Shown piece by piece: positions 6,674-14,015 of a stretch of DNA of 17,101 bases (within the stretch, counting starts at the first letter, position 1; every line of letters begins with the position of its first letter). Origin of the DNA: Baffinella frigidus. Lineage: Eukaryota > Cryptophyceae > Cryptomonadales > Baffinellaceae. The stretch is taken from assembly GCA_026770585.1 (NCBI GenBank), contig MU646314.1:1273231-1290331 (forward strand), written 5' to 3'. The notes beneath the pieces are model-generated. The model searched no databases. It was given only the letters and a program-made list of their open reading frames with translations, and had not been told where the DNA came from. A program made the position numbers and the translations under genes.

Positions 6674-6856
6674 GATCTCATCCGGTCAGGTATTTGATTT
6701 AAGTGGTTCGGAGTCCCCCGGACGAACGAAATTTACTACACGTTTCGTTTGTCACGTCCAGCCCTTATTATTACTAGTATGATCAAACGTGTAGCAAATT
6801 TCGTGCATTCGGGGGACTCCGAACCATTTAAATCAAATACCTGACCGGATGAGATC
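6674..6856. mobile_element. 183-bp foldback element with 72-bp arms
   Basis: Arms 6674-6745 and 6785-6856 (starting GATCTCATCCGGTCAGGTAT) are inverted repeats with only a few mismatches around a 39-nt AT-rich loop. A MITE-like or foldback element; no coding capacity. Confidence 0.75.
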
Positions 6857-6932
6857 CCCCCGGCCGATTTCACTTTTCTCGACGGTTCTGGATTTCTTAT
6901 CACGCCCTCTCCAAACCCACTCGATGGAGTAG

Positions 6933-7126
6933 AGCGTTTGCGGTAATTGTTGTCCGTTTTGAAAGTTCGGTTTTCCGGTTTTCCAGTTTTGATTTGCCCC
7001 CCCCCCCGTTTCATTTGTACCAGAGAAGTGTCCTTTTAAAATATTCAACGACCTTTACAACATTTTAAAAAACCGGAAAACCGGAAAACCGAACTTTCAA
7101 AACGGACAACAATTACCGCAAACGCT
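6933..7126. repeat. Perfect 52-bp inverted repeat (194-bp foldback)
   Basis: Arms 6933-6984 and 7075-7126 (starting AGCGTTTGCGGTAATTGTTG) match perfectly over 52 bp. Weaker matching extends outward (GGAGTAGAG / CTCTATCTCC). The 90-nt interior contains a C homopolymer and no gene. Perfect arms imply recent origin or gene conversion. It may be a MITE. Confidence 0.8.
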
Positions 7127-7862
7127 CTATCTCCAGCGGAGCACATGAAGATGTCAAAAACTCCTTTCGCTTTGTTCGTGGAAAGTTGAGTGAATAGCCT
7201 GAGGCTCATGACCTGTGGGTCGGAGTCTTTTCAATTTTAAACCGGGGGGCGAAGGAGAAGCGAGCTCTGCGGCTGCGCGCGGTCACTCAAGCCCACCCCC
7301 AGGTGTGATCTGGTGCCCTCTGTGCGCGGCTGCGACCCCACCCGTCCTCACTTCCCCTGAGACTGTGCTGGGAATGCTGCCCACCCCCTCACAATCCTCA
7401 GCAGACCTCTCTTGGGGCTGTGCTGAGAAAGGGATGGGAGTAAAGATCCATGCGTAGGCAGCTGTGCTTCCAGGTGCCGGATCTGACTATTTTGGGGGGT
7501 GGTTTGGGCGGCGATCCCGTCGTTGGAGGGTGCGGATGGTGTTGCCTACCACCTGAGAATCCCCACAAGAGCTGGCATGGCGTTGGTGAGCTGGGGGTGG
7601 TGCTGGGAGGCCCTGACGTTCAGCGAGCATCCGGCCGCCGGAGCGCGCTACTGCCCACCATCCCTAGCGGTGCCCTTTGCTGCTTCTCTGTCGGGAATCC
7701 GTGGGGTCACTTCTGTGCTCCCAACTGCCGCCCCCCAAACCCTAAACCTGCAATCCTAAACTCTCCACCCTCATCCCTCCTGGTGTCTGGCGCCGCAGGC
7801 TCTACCACCCCACACGTCACCCACGTCCACGAGCTCCTCCCGCGACAGGGCGACTTCCCCGT
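7127..7862 (+). other. Upstream region of the 7863 gene; open frames without clear homology
   Basis: GC-rich from about 7240. A frame at 7499-7759 and another from 7450 are open but show no recognisable family; the second overlaps the 7863 gene in a different phase. A short CCCTAAACC-like remnant lies at 7735-7765. GCCGCAG at 7792-7798 could be a splice acceptor. Upstream exons of the 7863 gene may lie here, but none can be supported. Confidence 0.4.
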
Positions 7863-8873
7863 ATGGCCTCTGCCACGCTTGGCGCCATGCCAACCGTCGA
7901 TGCGGTGCCGGTGCTCGGAACCACAGGGCAGGCGCAGCAACGCATGCAACCCGGGGGAGTCGTCTCGCTTGGCGCCATGCCAACCGTCGATGCGGCGGCG
8001 GTGCTCGGGGGCGAAGGGCAAGCGCAACAACGCCAGCAACCGGGCGGAGACAACACGCGCGGCACCAACCCAGCCATCATGGCGATGCCATTCGAATATC
8101 ACACGCCATTGGACGCTCGAATGGAAGACAGGTCGTCGCTCGTCCCCTTCCAGAGAAACGCGGCGGCCGCTCCCCCCGCGGCTCCCACGCCGAGCACCGC
8201 TGGGGGCGCGCCCGTCGTGCCTCTCTCTGGGGGGTCGCTGGGACACGCTCCCCCCGCGGCCCCCCAGCGCCCAGCGCCCCCCCCCGCTGGAGCGCCCGTC
8301 GCGCTTCTCTGTGGGGCGCACCCAGGACTGCGAGCGTTCTATCCGCCCTCGAAGATCTGCGGGGGGCAGGATCTGTACCCGGCCGGCTTCCGCCTCCGAA
8401 GAGGCGCCAGCGCGCCAGGCGGAGCGTGTCCCAGCGACGTTCTCTACTCAGCGAGGGAGGTGATCAACGCGGTGACAAAGGCGCTGGGGAAAACGCCGCG
8501 GAGCGACTGCGTGAACGCCGCGCTTCATCGGGTGCAACTTTTCGGGGAGAGCGCTGTGCGGCCTCCGTGTTCGACGCACGGGTGGAACAAGGGGTGTGCC
8601 GTGTCAGCGTGTGGGGACGCCAGGGCCACGGGCACGAGAGTGCTCCTCACTGCCTGCGGCGTGCGAATGCTGATCCTCCAGGTCGTCACGACGCGCGCCG
8701 AGGTTCTCGCGAAGTTCACGGCGCTGGGCGACGCCGCGGCGCCCCTCCTCGACGTTGTGTGGGCGCACGCTGCCCCCTCCGAATGGCCCTTTCCGCTGCC
8801 CCCCTACGTCGCCCCCCAGGGGAATGCGTTGGCGAAGAAGGCAAGGACGGGAGCCACCGCACCAAAACCGTGA
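7863..8873 (+). CDS. Unrecognised protein with internal duplications (336 aa)
   Basis: Frame from ATG 7863 to TGA 8871-8873. Residues 6-35 and 36-65 are a tandem 30-residue duplication (LGAMPTVDA... QAQQR.QPGG), encoded by two 90-bp units starting at 7878 and 7968. Several differences between the units are synonymous (CAG/CAA, CCC/CCG), which supports this frame. A second, looser duplication covers 103-124 and 129-152 (APPAAP ... APV). The middle is Pro/Ala-rich and probably disordered. Residues 150-310 look globular, with eight Cys (150, 166, 189, 216, 236, 245, 250, 265) and Trp/Phe near the end (WAHAAPSEWPFPLPPY). No signal peptide or membrane segment is evident. The family is not recognised. 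Clustered Cys 236-250 may bind metal, but this is speculative. Upstream exons are possible. Confidence 0.55.
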   Translation: MASATLGAMPTVDAVPVLGTTGQAQQRMQPGGVVSLGAMPTVDAAAVLGGEGQAQQRQQPGGDNTRGTNPAIMAMPFEYHTPLDARMEDRSSLVPFQRNAAAAPPAAPTPSTAGGAPVVPLSGGSLGHAPPAAPQRPAPPPAGAPVALLCGAHPGLRAFYPPSKICGGQDLYPAGFRLRRGASAPGGACPSDVLYSAREVINAVTKALGKTPRSDCVNAALHRVQLFGESAVRPPCSTHGWNKGCAVSACGDARATGTRVLLTACGVRMLILQVVTTRAEVLAKFTALGDAAAPLLDVVWAHAAPSEWPFPLPPYVAPQGNALAKKARTGATAPKP

Positions 8874-9383
8874 GGAGAGAGGAACGTGTGCTGCCCGAAG
8901 CCTGGTGCAAGGCCCCTGGGAGCCAACAAACGGGGGGGGTGCTGTGCCGGAGAGAGGCACGCCACCGTGAGTGTGTTGATAGAAACATGGAAAGGTGCGG
9001 TAGGCGAGTGTGAGAGGTAGGTGAGAAAAGGCGTGTGCGTGTGTGGCGGCGTGGGGCGAAGCTGTACAGCAAAAGTGACGATCAAGTGACACGCAGCGCG
9101 GGGACGCGTCTCATGTGCGCAACACGTTTTCTCTGTACAGGGCTCGCTCCTCACAGCAAGTCCCTCGTGTTTTCAAGAATGTGACACGGGAAGGCAGCAG
9201 CAGTGCTCCGAGGACATGTATTCACACCTGGGGCACGGTGGACTGGCGACGCGACGCGCAGAGCAGCTCCAACGGCGATCCAGCCTCCCCGCTGACCCAG
9301 CGCCTGCCTGTCATGCGAGGGTCTTAGAATCCTGTTGGGAACTCCGTCCACATCACGTCATTTTCAGCCCCTTTATTTCGGAT
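8874..9383. other. 3' flank of the 7863 gene, no gene recognised
   Basis: Contains GT-rich sequence (8960-9060) and short open frames without protein-like content or homology. Some of it may be 3' UTR. Confidence 0.5.
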
Positions 9384-9403
9384 TTCCGCGCTTGAAAAAC
9401 ACA

Positions 9404-9420
9404 TTAAGGACCTAAAGGAC
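9404..9420 (-). mobile_element. Solo SINE-like tail (TTAAGGACCTAAAGGAC)
   Basis: Matches the tail of the SINE-like family without its body. It is a possible extreme 5'-truncated insertion or deletion remnant; chance is not excluded. Confidence 0.3.
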
Positions 9421-9425
9421 CATCA

Positions 9426-9463
9426 GCGCGGAAAACACTCAACCCCCAAATTGTTTTCCGCGC
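9426..9463. repeat. Short hairpin GCGCGGAAAAC / GTTTTCCGCGC
   Basis: 11-bp arms around ACTCAACCCCCAAATT. A second related hairpin lies at about 9586-9631 and a partial one follows (CGCGCGGGAAACACT). A complete MITE sits between the two. Confidence 0.6.
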
Positions 9464-9584
9464 TACAGGGGTACCTCGCTCTTAAGAAACTGTCCCCCCC
9501 CTAGGACCACCGTAGGGCCCTAGGCATGGTCCTACTGTAGGGTCCTAGGGGGGGTCGGTTTCTTATGAGCGAGGTACCCCTGTA
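9464..9584. mobile_element. Complete 121-bp palindromic MITE
   Basis: Terminal inverted repeats of 27 bp (TACAGGGGTACCTCGCTCTT... and ...GAGCGAGGTACCCCTGTA) with one mismatch. The interior is the near-palindrome CGTAGGGCCCTAGGCATGG. The flanks CGCGC on both sides may be a target duplication, though they also belong to the surrounding hairpin repeats. Confidence 0.85.
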
Positions 9585-9585
9585 C

Positions 9586-9631
9586 GCGCGGAAAACACTA
9601 ACCCGGTGACCCCCCAATTTTTTTCCGCGCT
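9586..9631. repeat. Second GCGCGGAAAA / TTTTCCGCGC hairpin
   Basis: Related to 9426-9463, with a different loop (CACTAACCCGGTGACCCCCC). Confidence 0.55.
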
Positions 9632-9904
9632 TCGCGCGGGAAACACTTTACCCCCAACCTTGAAATTTTGGCCCCCCCCAAACAAGAACCGCAACCAAAC
9701 ACGTTTGGCTGCGTGCCTTAATTTAAGGACCGCCGACCAACTGTCGGTTCTCGCAGGACCTTACATGTAGTTGTGTCAGGACCGCGAACAAACCGCCCAC
9801 TGAGTTCCAATCATGATATATTTCAAGAGACATCTGCCCGTGTACCTCTTTGCCAATTCCTCTGTTCAATTATTCGGCTGCTGCAGTCACCTCAATATAA
9901 TCCC
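9632..9904. other. Unique intergenic DNA
   Basis: No gene seen. Small palindromes CCAAACACGTTTGG (about 9694) and CCTTAATTTAAGG (about 9717) are present. Confidence 0.6.
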
Positions 9905-10050
9905 GTCGAGTATTCATGATGAATACGATTTCGGGGATCTCCGATCCGATTTTGGTGAATCTTAAGGCTCTAAATGAAGTCTAGATAGACGACTGTCTTA
10001 TTTTTACCCCTGAAGATACACCAAAACCGTATTCATGATGAATACTCGTC
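9905..10050. mobile_element. 146-bp foldback element with palindromic ends
   Basis: GAGTATTCATGATGAATACG (9908-9927) and its exact complement (10028-10047); each end is itself a palindrome (GTATTCATGATGAATAC). Inner sequences GATTTTGGTGAATCTT and its near complement continue the pairing. Likely a MITE; no coding capacity. Confidence 0.7.
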
Positions 10051-10242
10051 CGGATGAAATTACATTACATGTTTGTCCGTACAGGTTCCAGCGCCTTTGC
10101 ACGCGCATTCAGTCAACCTCACACCTCTCTCTCCTACTGTCTATCTACCCGCCAACCCCCTCCCTCTTCCCCACGACCCTCGACCCTTGCACGAGGAGAG
10201 ATGGGCTAGTGTGGGTATTTAGGTTCTAAGAGTCTGGTGGTT
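10051..10242. other. Unique spacer before the C-rich array
   Basis: A short open frame (10035-10229) overlaps the foldback and shows no homology. No gene is supported. Confidence 0.5.
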
Positions 10243-11180
10243 GGAGTAACCCTAAACCCTAAACCCTCGACCCTGAACCCTAACCCCTCAACCCAACCCC
10301 TAACCCCTAACCCCTAACCCCTAACCCCTAACCCCTAACCCCTAACCCCTAACCCCTAACCCCTAACCCCTAACCCCTAACCACTAAACCCTGAACCCTG
10401 AACTCTAAATCTCCCCTAAACACTTAACCCTTAACCCCATACCATAAACCCTAAACCCTAAACCCCAACCCCTAAACCCAACCCTTAATCCCTAAACCCT
10501 AAACCTTAACCCCTAAACCCGGACCTTGACCCCAAAACCCAAAACCATAAACCCTAAACCCTCAACCCTGGATTCTAAACCCTCAGCCCCAAACCTCAAC
10601 CCCTCAACCCTCCACCCTTCACCCCGCTCCCTAAACCCTGAACCCGAAACCATAAACCCTCAACCCGAAAACCGAAACTCTAAACCCCAAACCATAAACC
10701 GTACAGTGTTTAGGGTTTGGCGGTTAGGGTAACTCTGAAACCTAAACCCTAAAACCTAAACCCTAAATCTAAAAACCCTACACCCTAACCGCTAAACCCT
10801 AACCCCTAACCCGTAAACCCTAAACCCTCAACCCTAAACCCTAAACCCTGCACACTGATCCCTAAACCCTAAACCCTCAACCCTCAATCCTGAATCCCGA
10901 ACCGTACAGGGTTCAGGGTTTTGCGGTTAGTGTAACCCAATACCCTAAACCCTAAACCCTAGACCCTAAACCCTCAACCCTGGAACCCCTCAACCCTCAA
11001 CCCTGACCCCCACACCCTAAACCCTAAACCCCAAACCCTAAACACCAAACCCTAAACCTCGAACCCTAAACCCTAAACCCTAAACCCTAAACCCTAAACC
11101 TTAAACCCTAAACCCTAAACCCTGAACTCTAAACCCTAAACCCTAAACCCTAAACCCTAGACCCTAAACCCCGCACCCTG
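10243..11180. repeat. C-rich telomere-like array (CCCTAAA, with a CCCCTAA block)
   Basis: Degenerate CCCTAAA-type units. A homogeneous CCCCTAA block lies at about 10296-10383. Two short G-rich strand-switch segments (10700-10734 and 10901-10936) begin CCGTACAG. The array ends at the WD40 fragment 11181-11356, in the orientation of a left-hand chromosome end. Confidence 0.9.
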
Positions 11181-11356
11181 ATACCCAAACCAACAGGACC
11201 CCAACACCACGCTGGCCACAAATCTGCCATCCGGCGACATTTCCAAGGGCACGAGGACGAATCCAGCACTTCCCACCTCACATTCCCCGTCGCCGCGTCA
11301 ACGAGACGGACTCGGCCATCCCGAGTCCCAACCGCAAGCATCCCTTGTCCTGACAT
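11181..11356 (-). pseudogene. WD40 paralog 5' fragment fused to telomeric repeats (copy E)
   Basis: On the minus strand it starts MSGQGMLAVGTRDGRVRLVD and continues through AATGNVRWEV. It then shifts frame exactly where copy D (4687-4862) does, with MSPDGRFVASVV in the alternative frame. After GGCCAGCGTGGTGTTGGGGT it passes, as in D, through TCCTGTTG and GGGTAT into telomeric repeats. D and E are therefore an inverted duplication of one junction. Upstream flank 11357-11425 matches the flank of D without the 45-bp insertion. Confidence 0.8.
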
Positions 11357-11602
11357 GCGAGTGTGCGAGACTTTGACCTCACTAGCTCACTGTGATCTCA
11401 GATTTAACCACGTTCTAAGAACGTGGTCTGGAGGGCCCCTCGTGAGCTGTAACTGCACAGGCCTTCCTCGCACGGCGACCCCATAGGGAAACAGTCAACT
11501 AGGTTCAAATTGCCCAAACTCCAAGGCCCCCGAAAACTCAAAAGCTCTGCTCTCCTCAGCGTAGGCTTGCCAGCCAGCCCCACTTCTCAAGTGGGGCAAG
11601 GG
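11357..11602. promoter_or_regulatory. Divergent WD40 5' flanks between fragments E and F
   Basis: The left part (to about 11425) is the flank of fragment E read leftward. The right part (from about 11428) is the flank of fragment F read rightward, with CTGTAACTGCACAG (11447-11460), GCTCTGCTCTCCTCA, and a perfect hairpin CCCCACTT CTC AAGTGGGG (11578-11596) 6 nt before the F ATG. This resembles the 5' flank of WD40 gene A, with extra sequence at about 11480-11540. Confidence 0.5.
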
Positions 11603-12217
11603 ATGCTTGCTCGTGGAGTTGACCATGGGCGGGTGATGTTGGTTGATGCGGCGACCGGGGTGTAGCCGGTTTCTGCTGCGATCCTCTGCAACGGGGGCCC
11701 TGATGCGATCCGAAAGGAAGCGTGGATTTTCTGCAGATAAGTTCCGGTGTTCGCCTATGGTGGGAGTTAAAAGGACTTAAGGACCTAAAGGGCGGTGGGA
11801 AGCGCAGGTGCACCCGCGAGCTATCCCAAGCGAGATACCTTCATTATCAGTCAACCACCGAGGCTCGTCACCTGTCGACCGAGGCTCACACGTCTTCGGT
11901 GCAGCCGTGTCACCAGACGGCGGGGTCGTGGCCAGCGTCGATGATATCGAGGAGTATTTCAAGATTTGGGAAGCGGAGAAGGGGGATGAATGGATGACTG
12001 CAGCCACAGGGCGTAGCCACGGTTTGGGGTACGCGGCAGGGCACTGAGATCCTTGGTGCCCCCCCTCGGTGGGCGGTTTTGTGGTTCTTCAGGTTTCCCA
12101 GATTTTGTCTGTCCCCCCAAAACGCGTTCGGTCGTGCCTGTCTCCGCCCAACGGAACGGGAGCCTGCACCTGCACGATGGCCAAAGGCGGTCGCCGCAAG
12201 ACCTTGGATAAAGGTTG
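11603..12217 (+). pseudogene. WD40 paralog 5' fragment, interrupted three times and capped by telomeric repeats (copy F)
   Basis: Reads MLARGVDHGRVMLVDAATGV, then a SINE-like insertion (11665-11793). Homology to WD40 gene A resumes at CGGTGGGAAGCGCAGGTG (11794). A 65-bp extra piece follows (11827-11891), then SPDGGVVASVDDIEEYFKIW and EAEKGDEWMT (to 11998). A second extra piece (12001-12147) includes an inverted fragment of the gene. Then GTGACTCTMAKGGRRKTLDK and GCP run up to TGTCCGGG at 12217, where TTTAGGG repeats begin. It lacks all blades after the second. The pieces are closest to gene A (2748-3836) in the DDIEEYFKIW and HPRAI motifs. Confidence 0.8.
11665..11793 (-). mobile_element. SINE-like repeat, subfamily B, inserted in a WD40 coding sequence
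   Basis: Runs from AGCCGGTTTCTGCTGCGATC to AAGGACCTAAAGGG, and aligns in reverse complement with 2289-2419. The intact gene A has no insertion between its GVVRW codons, so the copy arrived by insertion. No clear target duplication is seen; about two bases of the target appear lost. Confidence 0.8.
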
Positions 12218-12297
12218 TCCGGGTTTAGGGTTGAGGGTTGAAGGTTTAGGGGTTAGGGTTTAGGGGTTATTAGGGTGGACGGTTTAGGGTAAAGGGT

Positions 12298-12329
<32 letters not shown>

Positions 12330-12601
12330 GTTTGAGGGTTGAGGGTTGAGGGTTTAGGGTCTATGGTTCAGGTTTTAGGGTTTAGGGTTTAGGGTTTCAA
12401 GGGTTTAGGGTTTATGGTTTAGGGTTTAGGGTTTAGGGTGTAGGGTTTAGGGTTTAGGGTTTAGGGTTTAGGATTTTAAGGTTTAGGGTGTAGGGTTTGG
12501 GGTTTACAGTTTAGAGTTTGAGGTTGAGGGTTGAGGGTTTAGGGTTCAGGGTTTAGCGTTTAGGATTTAGGATTAAGGATTTAGGGTTCAGGGTTCAGGG
12601 T

Positions 12602-12640
<39 letters not shown>

Positions 12641-12770
12641 TGTTGAGGGTTGAGAGTAGAGGGTTGAGGGTTGAGGGTTGAGGGTTGATGGTTGAGGGGT
12701 TAGGGGTTAGGGTTTAGGGTCAGGGCTTGGGTTTCAAGGTTTCGGGTTCAGAGTTCAGGTTTTAGGGTTC
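12218..12770. repeat. G-rich telomere-like array (TTTAGGG and TTGAGGG)
   Basis: TTTAGGG units mixed with two homogeneous TTGAGGG blocks (about 12296-12350 and 12597-12690). It begins directly at the break in WD40 copy F. Confidence 0.9.
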
Positions 12771-12838
12771 CACGGTTCCGTTTCATGGGAGATTTGAGCT
12801 ATTGGAGCTTCAGTGAACAACATACAGCAGCACGCACG

Positions 12839-12975
12839 TTTAGGTCCTTTAGGGTTTAAATGCTCCCAACATATGCCAACGACACGCCCTTCCGTAGAAA
12901 GGATCCGCAGAGAAAGCATTTTTGCTTTCGGGTCGCGTTTAGCTCTCCAGTGCAGAGGCTCGTGAAGAGGGGATA
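12839..12975 (+). mobile_element. SINE-like repeat, subfamily A (copy 3)
   Basis: Full-length: TTTAGGTCCTTTAGGG, CTCCCAACATATGCCAACGA, GCATTTTTGCTTTCGGGTCG, and AGAGGCTCGTGAAGAGGGGA at the other end. Confidence 0.75.
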
Positions 12976-12997
12976 AAGGTTTCTTGGTCCGGTCCTG

Positions 12998-13082
12998 TCC
13001 TTTAGGTCCTTTAGGTTCTTTTAACTCCCACCATAGGCGGACACCGGAACGTATCCTGCAGAAAGGCCGTGCTTCCTTTCGG
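12998..13082 (+). mobile_element. SINE-like repeat, subfamily B, truncated
   Basis: Two TCCTTTAGG units, then CTCCCACCATAGGCGGACAC to CTTCCTTTCGG. The head end (GCAGAAACCGGCT side) is missing, as expected of 5'-truncated retroposed copies. Confidence 0.7.
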
Positions 13083-13219
13083 TGACCTGGGGGGAAAACA
13101 AGGTTTACTAAATTGTTAAACACGACCACTGTACGCCAGGTGGACAGGTGGGACGAGACGTGAGGGCTCTGGCAGCCCAGAACCACCCAGAGGGTGGGTA
13201 GAGAAAGAACATCTCGTCC

Positions 13220-13257
13220 ACTAGAGTAGGTACTAGAGTAGGTAGGTACTAGAGTAG
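13220..13257. repeat. Short tandem repeat ACTAGAGTAGGT
   Basis: Three imperfect copies of a 12-16-bp unit (13220, 13232, 13248). Confidence 0.8.
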
Positions 13258-13261
13258 CAGG

Positions 13262-13408
13262 TCCTTGGTCCTTTAGGACCTTTAGGTTTTAATTTCTCCC
13301 AACATATGCCAACGACACGCCGTTCCGTAGAAGGGATCTGCAGGGAAAGCATTTTTGCTTTCGGATCGCGTTTCGCTCTCCAGTGCAGAGGCTCGTGAAG
13401 AGGGGATA
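13262..13408 (+). mobile_element. SINE-like repeat, subfamily A (copy 4)
   Basis: Full-length copy. Beyond its end, ACAGGGTGGCTCTCTTGGGG (13407-13426) is also shared, in reverse, with sequence next to the copy at 4187. Confidence 0.75.
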
Positions 13409-13479
13409 CAGGGTGGCTCTCTTGGGGTGTTTGAGCTATTCCAAAATAGGATCGCACTCGCACACGCACCGAACCCAAG

Positions 13480-13552
13480 TCCTTTAGGTCCTTTAGGTTT
13501 TAATTTCTTCCAACATATGCCAACGACACGCCCTTCTGTAGAAAGGACTGCA
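13480..13552 (+). mobile_element. SINE-like repeat, subfamily A, truncated (copy 5)
   Basis: Tail and first half only, ending at AAAGGACTGCA. Truncated at the head end. Confidence 0.7.
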
Positions 13553-13562
13553 AGTGAGTAGG

Positions 13563-13701
13563 TCCTTTAGGTCCTTTAGGTTTTAATTTCTCCCAACATA
13601 GCCCAACGACACGCCCTTCCGTAGAAAGGACTGCAGAGAAAGCATTTCTGCTTTCGGATCACGTTTAGCTCTCCAGTGCAGAGGCTCGTGAAGAGGGGAT
13701 A
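13563..13701 (+). mobile_element. SINE-like repeat, subfamily A (copy 6)
   Basis: Full-length with two TCCTTTAGG units in the tail. Confidence 0.75.
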
Positions 13702-13710
13702 AAGGGTGAC

Positions 13711-13839
13711 TCTTTAGGTCCTTTAGGTCCTTTAGGTCCTTTAGGTTTTAAATGCTCCCAACATATGCCAACGACACGCCCTTCCGTAGAAAGGACTGCA
13801 GAGAAAGCATTTTTGCTTTTGGATCGCGTTTAGCTCTCT
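13711..13839 (+). mobile_element. SINE-like repeat, subfamily A (copy 7)
   Basis: Four TTTAGG(TCC) units in the tail. Truncated at GTTTAGCTCTC near the head end. Confidence 0.7.
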
Positions 13840-14015
13840 AGGTTTCCACTAGAGGTCAAACTGAGAAAGAAAAACAGGAAGGCTGGTCAAACCGTTTTTG
13901 CGGCTCGAAAATTACGGCCTCACCACAAGCCCCCGTGAACGCTCTCGGCTTTCTCCCGCCACACACCGACCAGTGTCGCCCAGCGTCTTCATAGCCCTAC
14001 GTGTCAGGAGCAGGG
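13840..14015 (+). promoter_or_regulatory. 5' flank of WD40 gene B
   Basis: Between the last SINE-like copy and the gene. GGCTGGTCAAACCG faintly recalls the TGGTCAAATCTG motif of the other WD40 flanks. The hairpin of gene A is absent. No core promoter element was identified. Confidence 0.35.

Noticed and set aside
7450-8463. 337-codon open frame overlapping the 7863 gene in another phase
   Set aside because: The tandem duplication differs synonymously only in the 7863 phase, and this frame runs out within the gene. Its upstream part could contain an exon but cannot be shown.
10243-11180. Regular short repeats suggesting a CRISPR array
   Set aside because: Units are 7-bp telomere-type tandem repeats without spacers; the setting is eukaryotic.
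12839-13839. SINE-like cluster as tRNA genes or tRNA-derived arrays
   Set aside because: No cloverleaf and no convincing A/B box could be found by eye.
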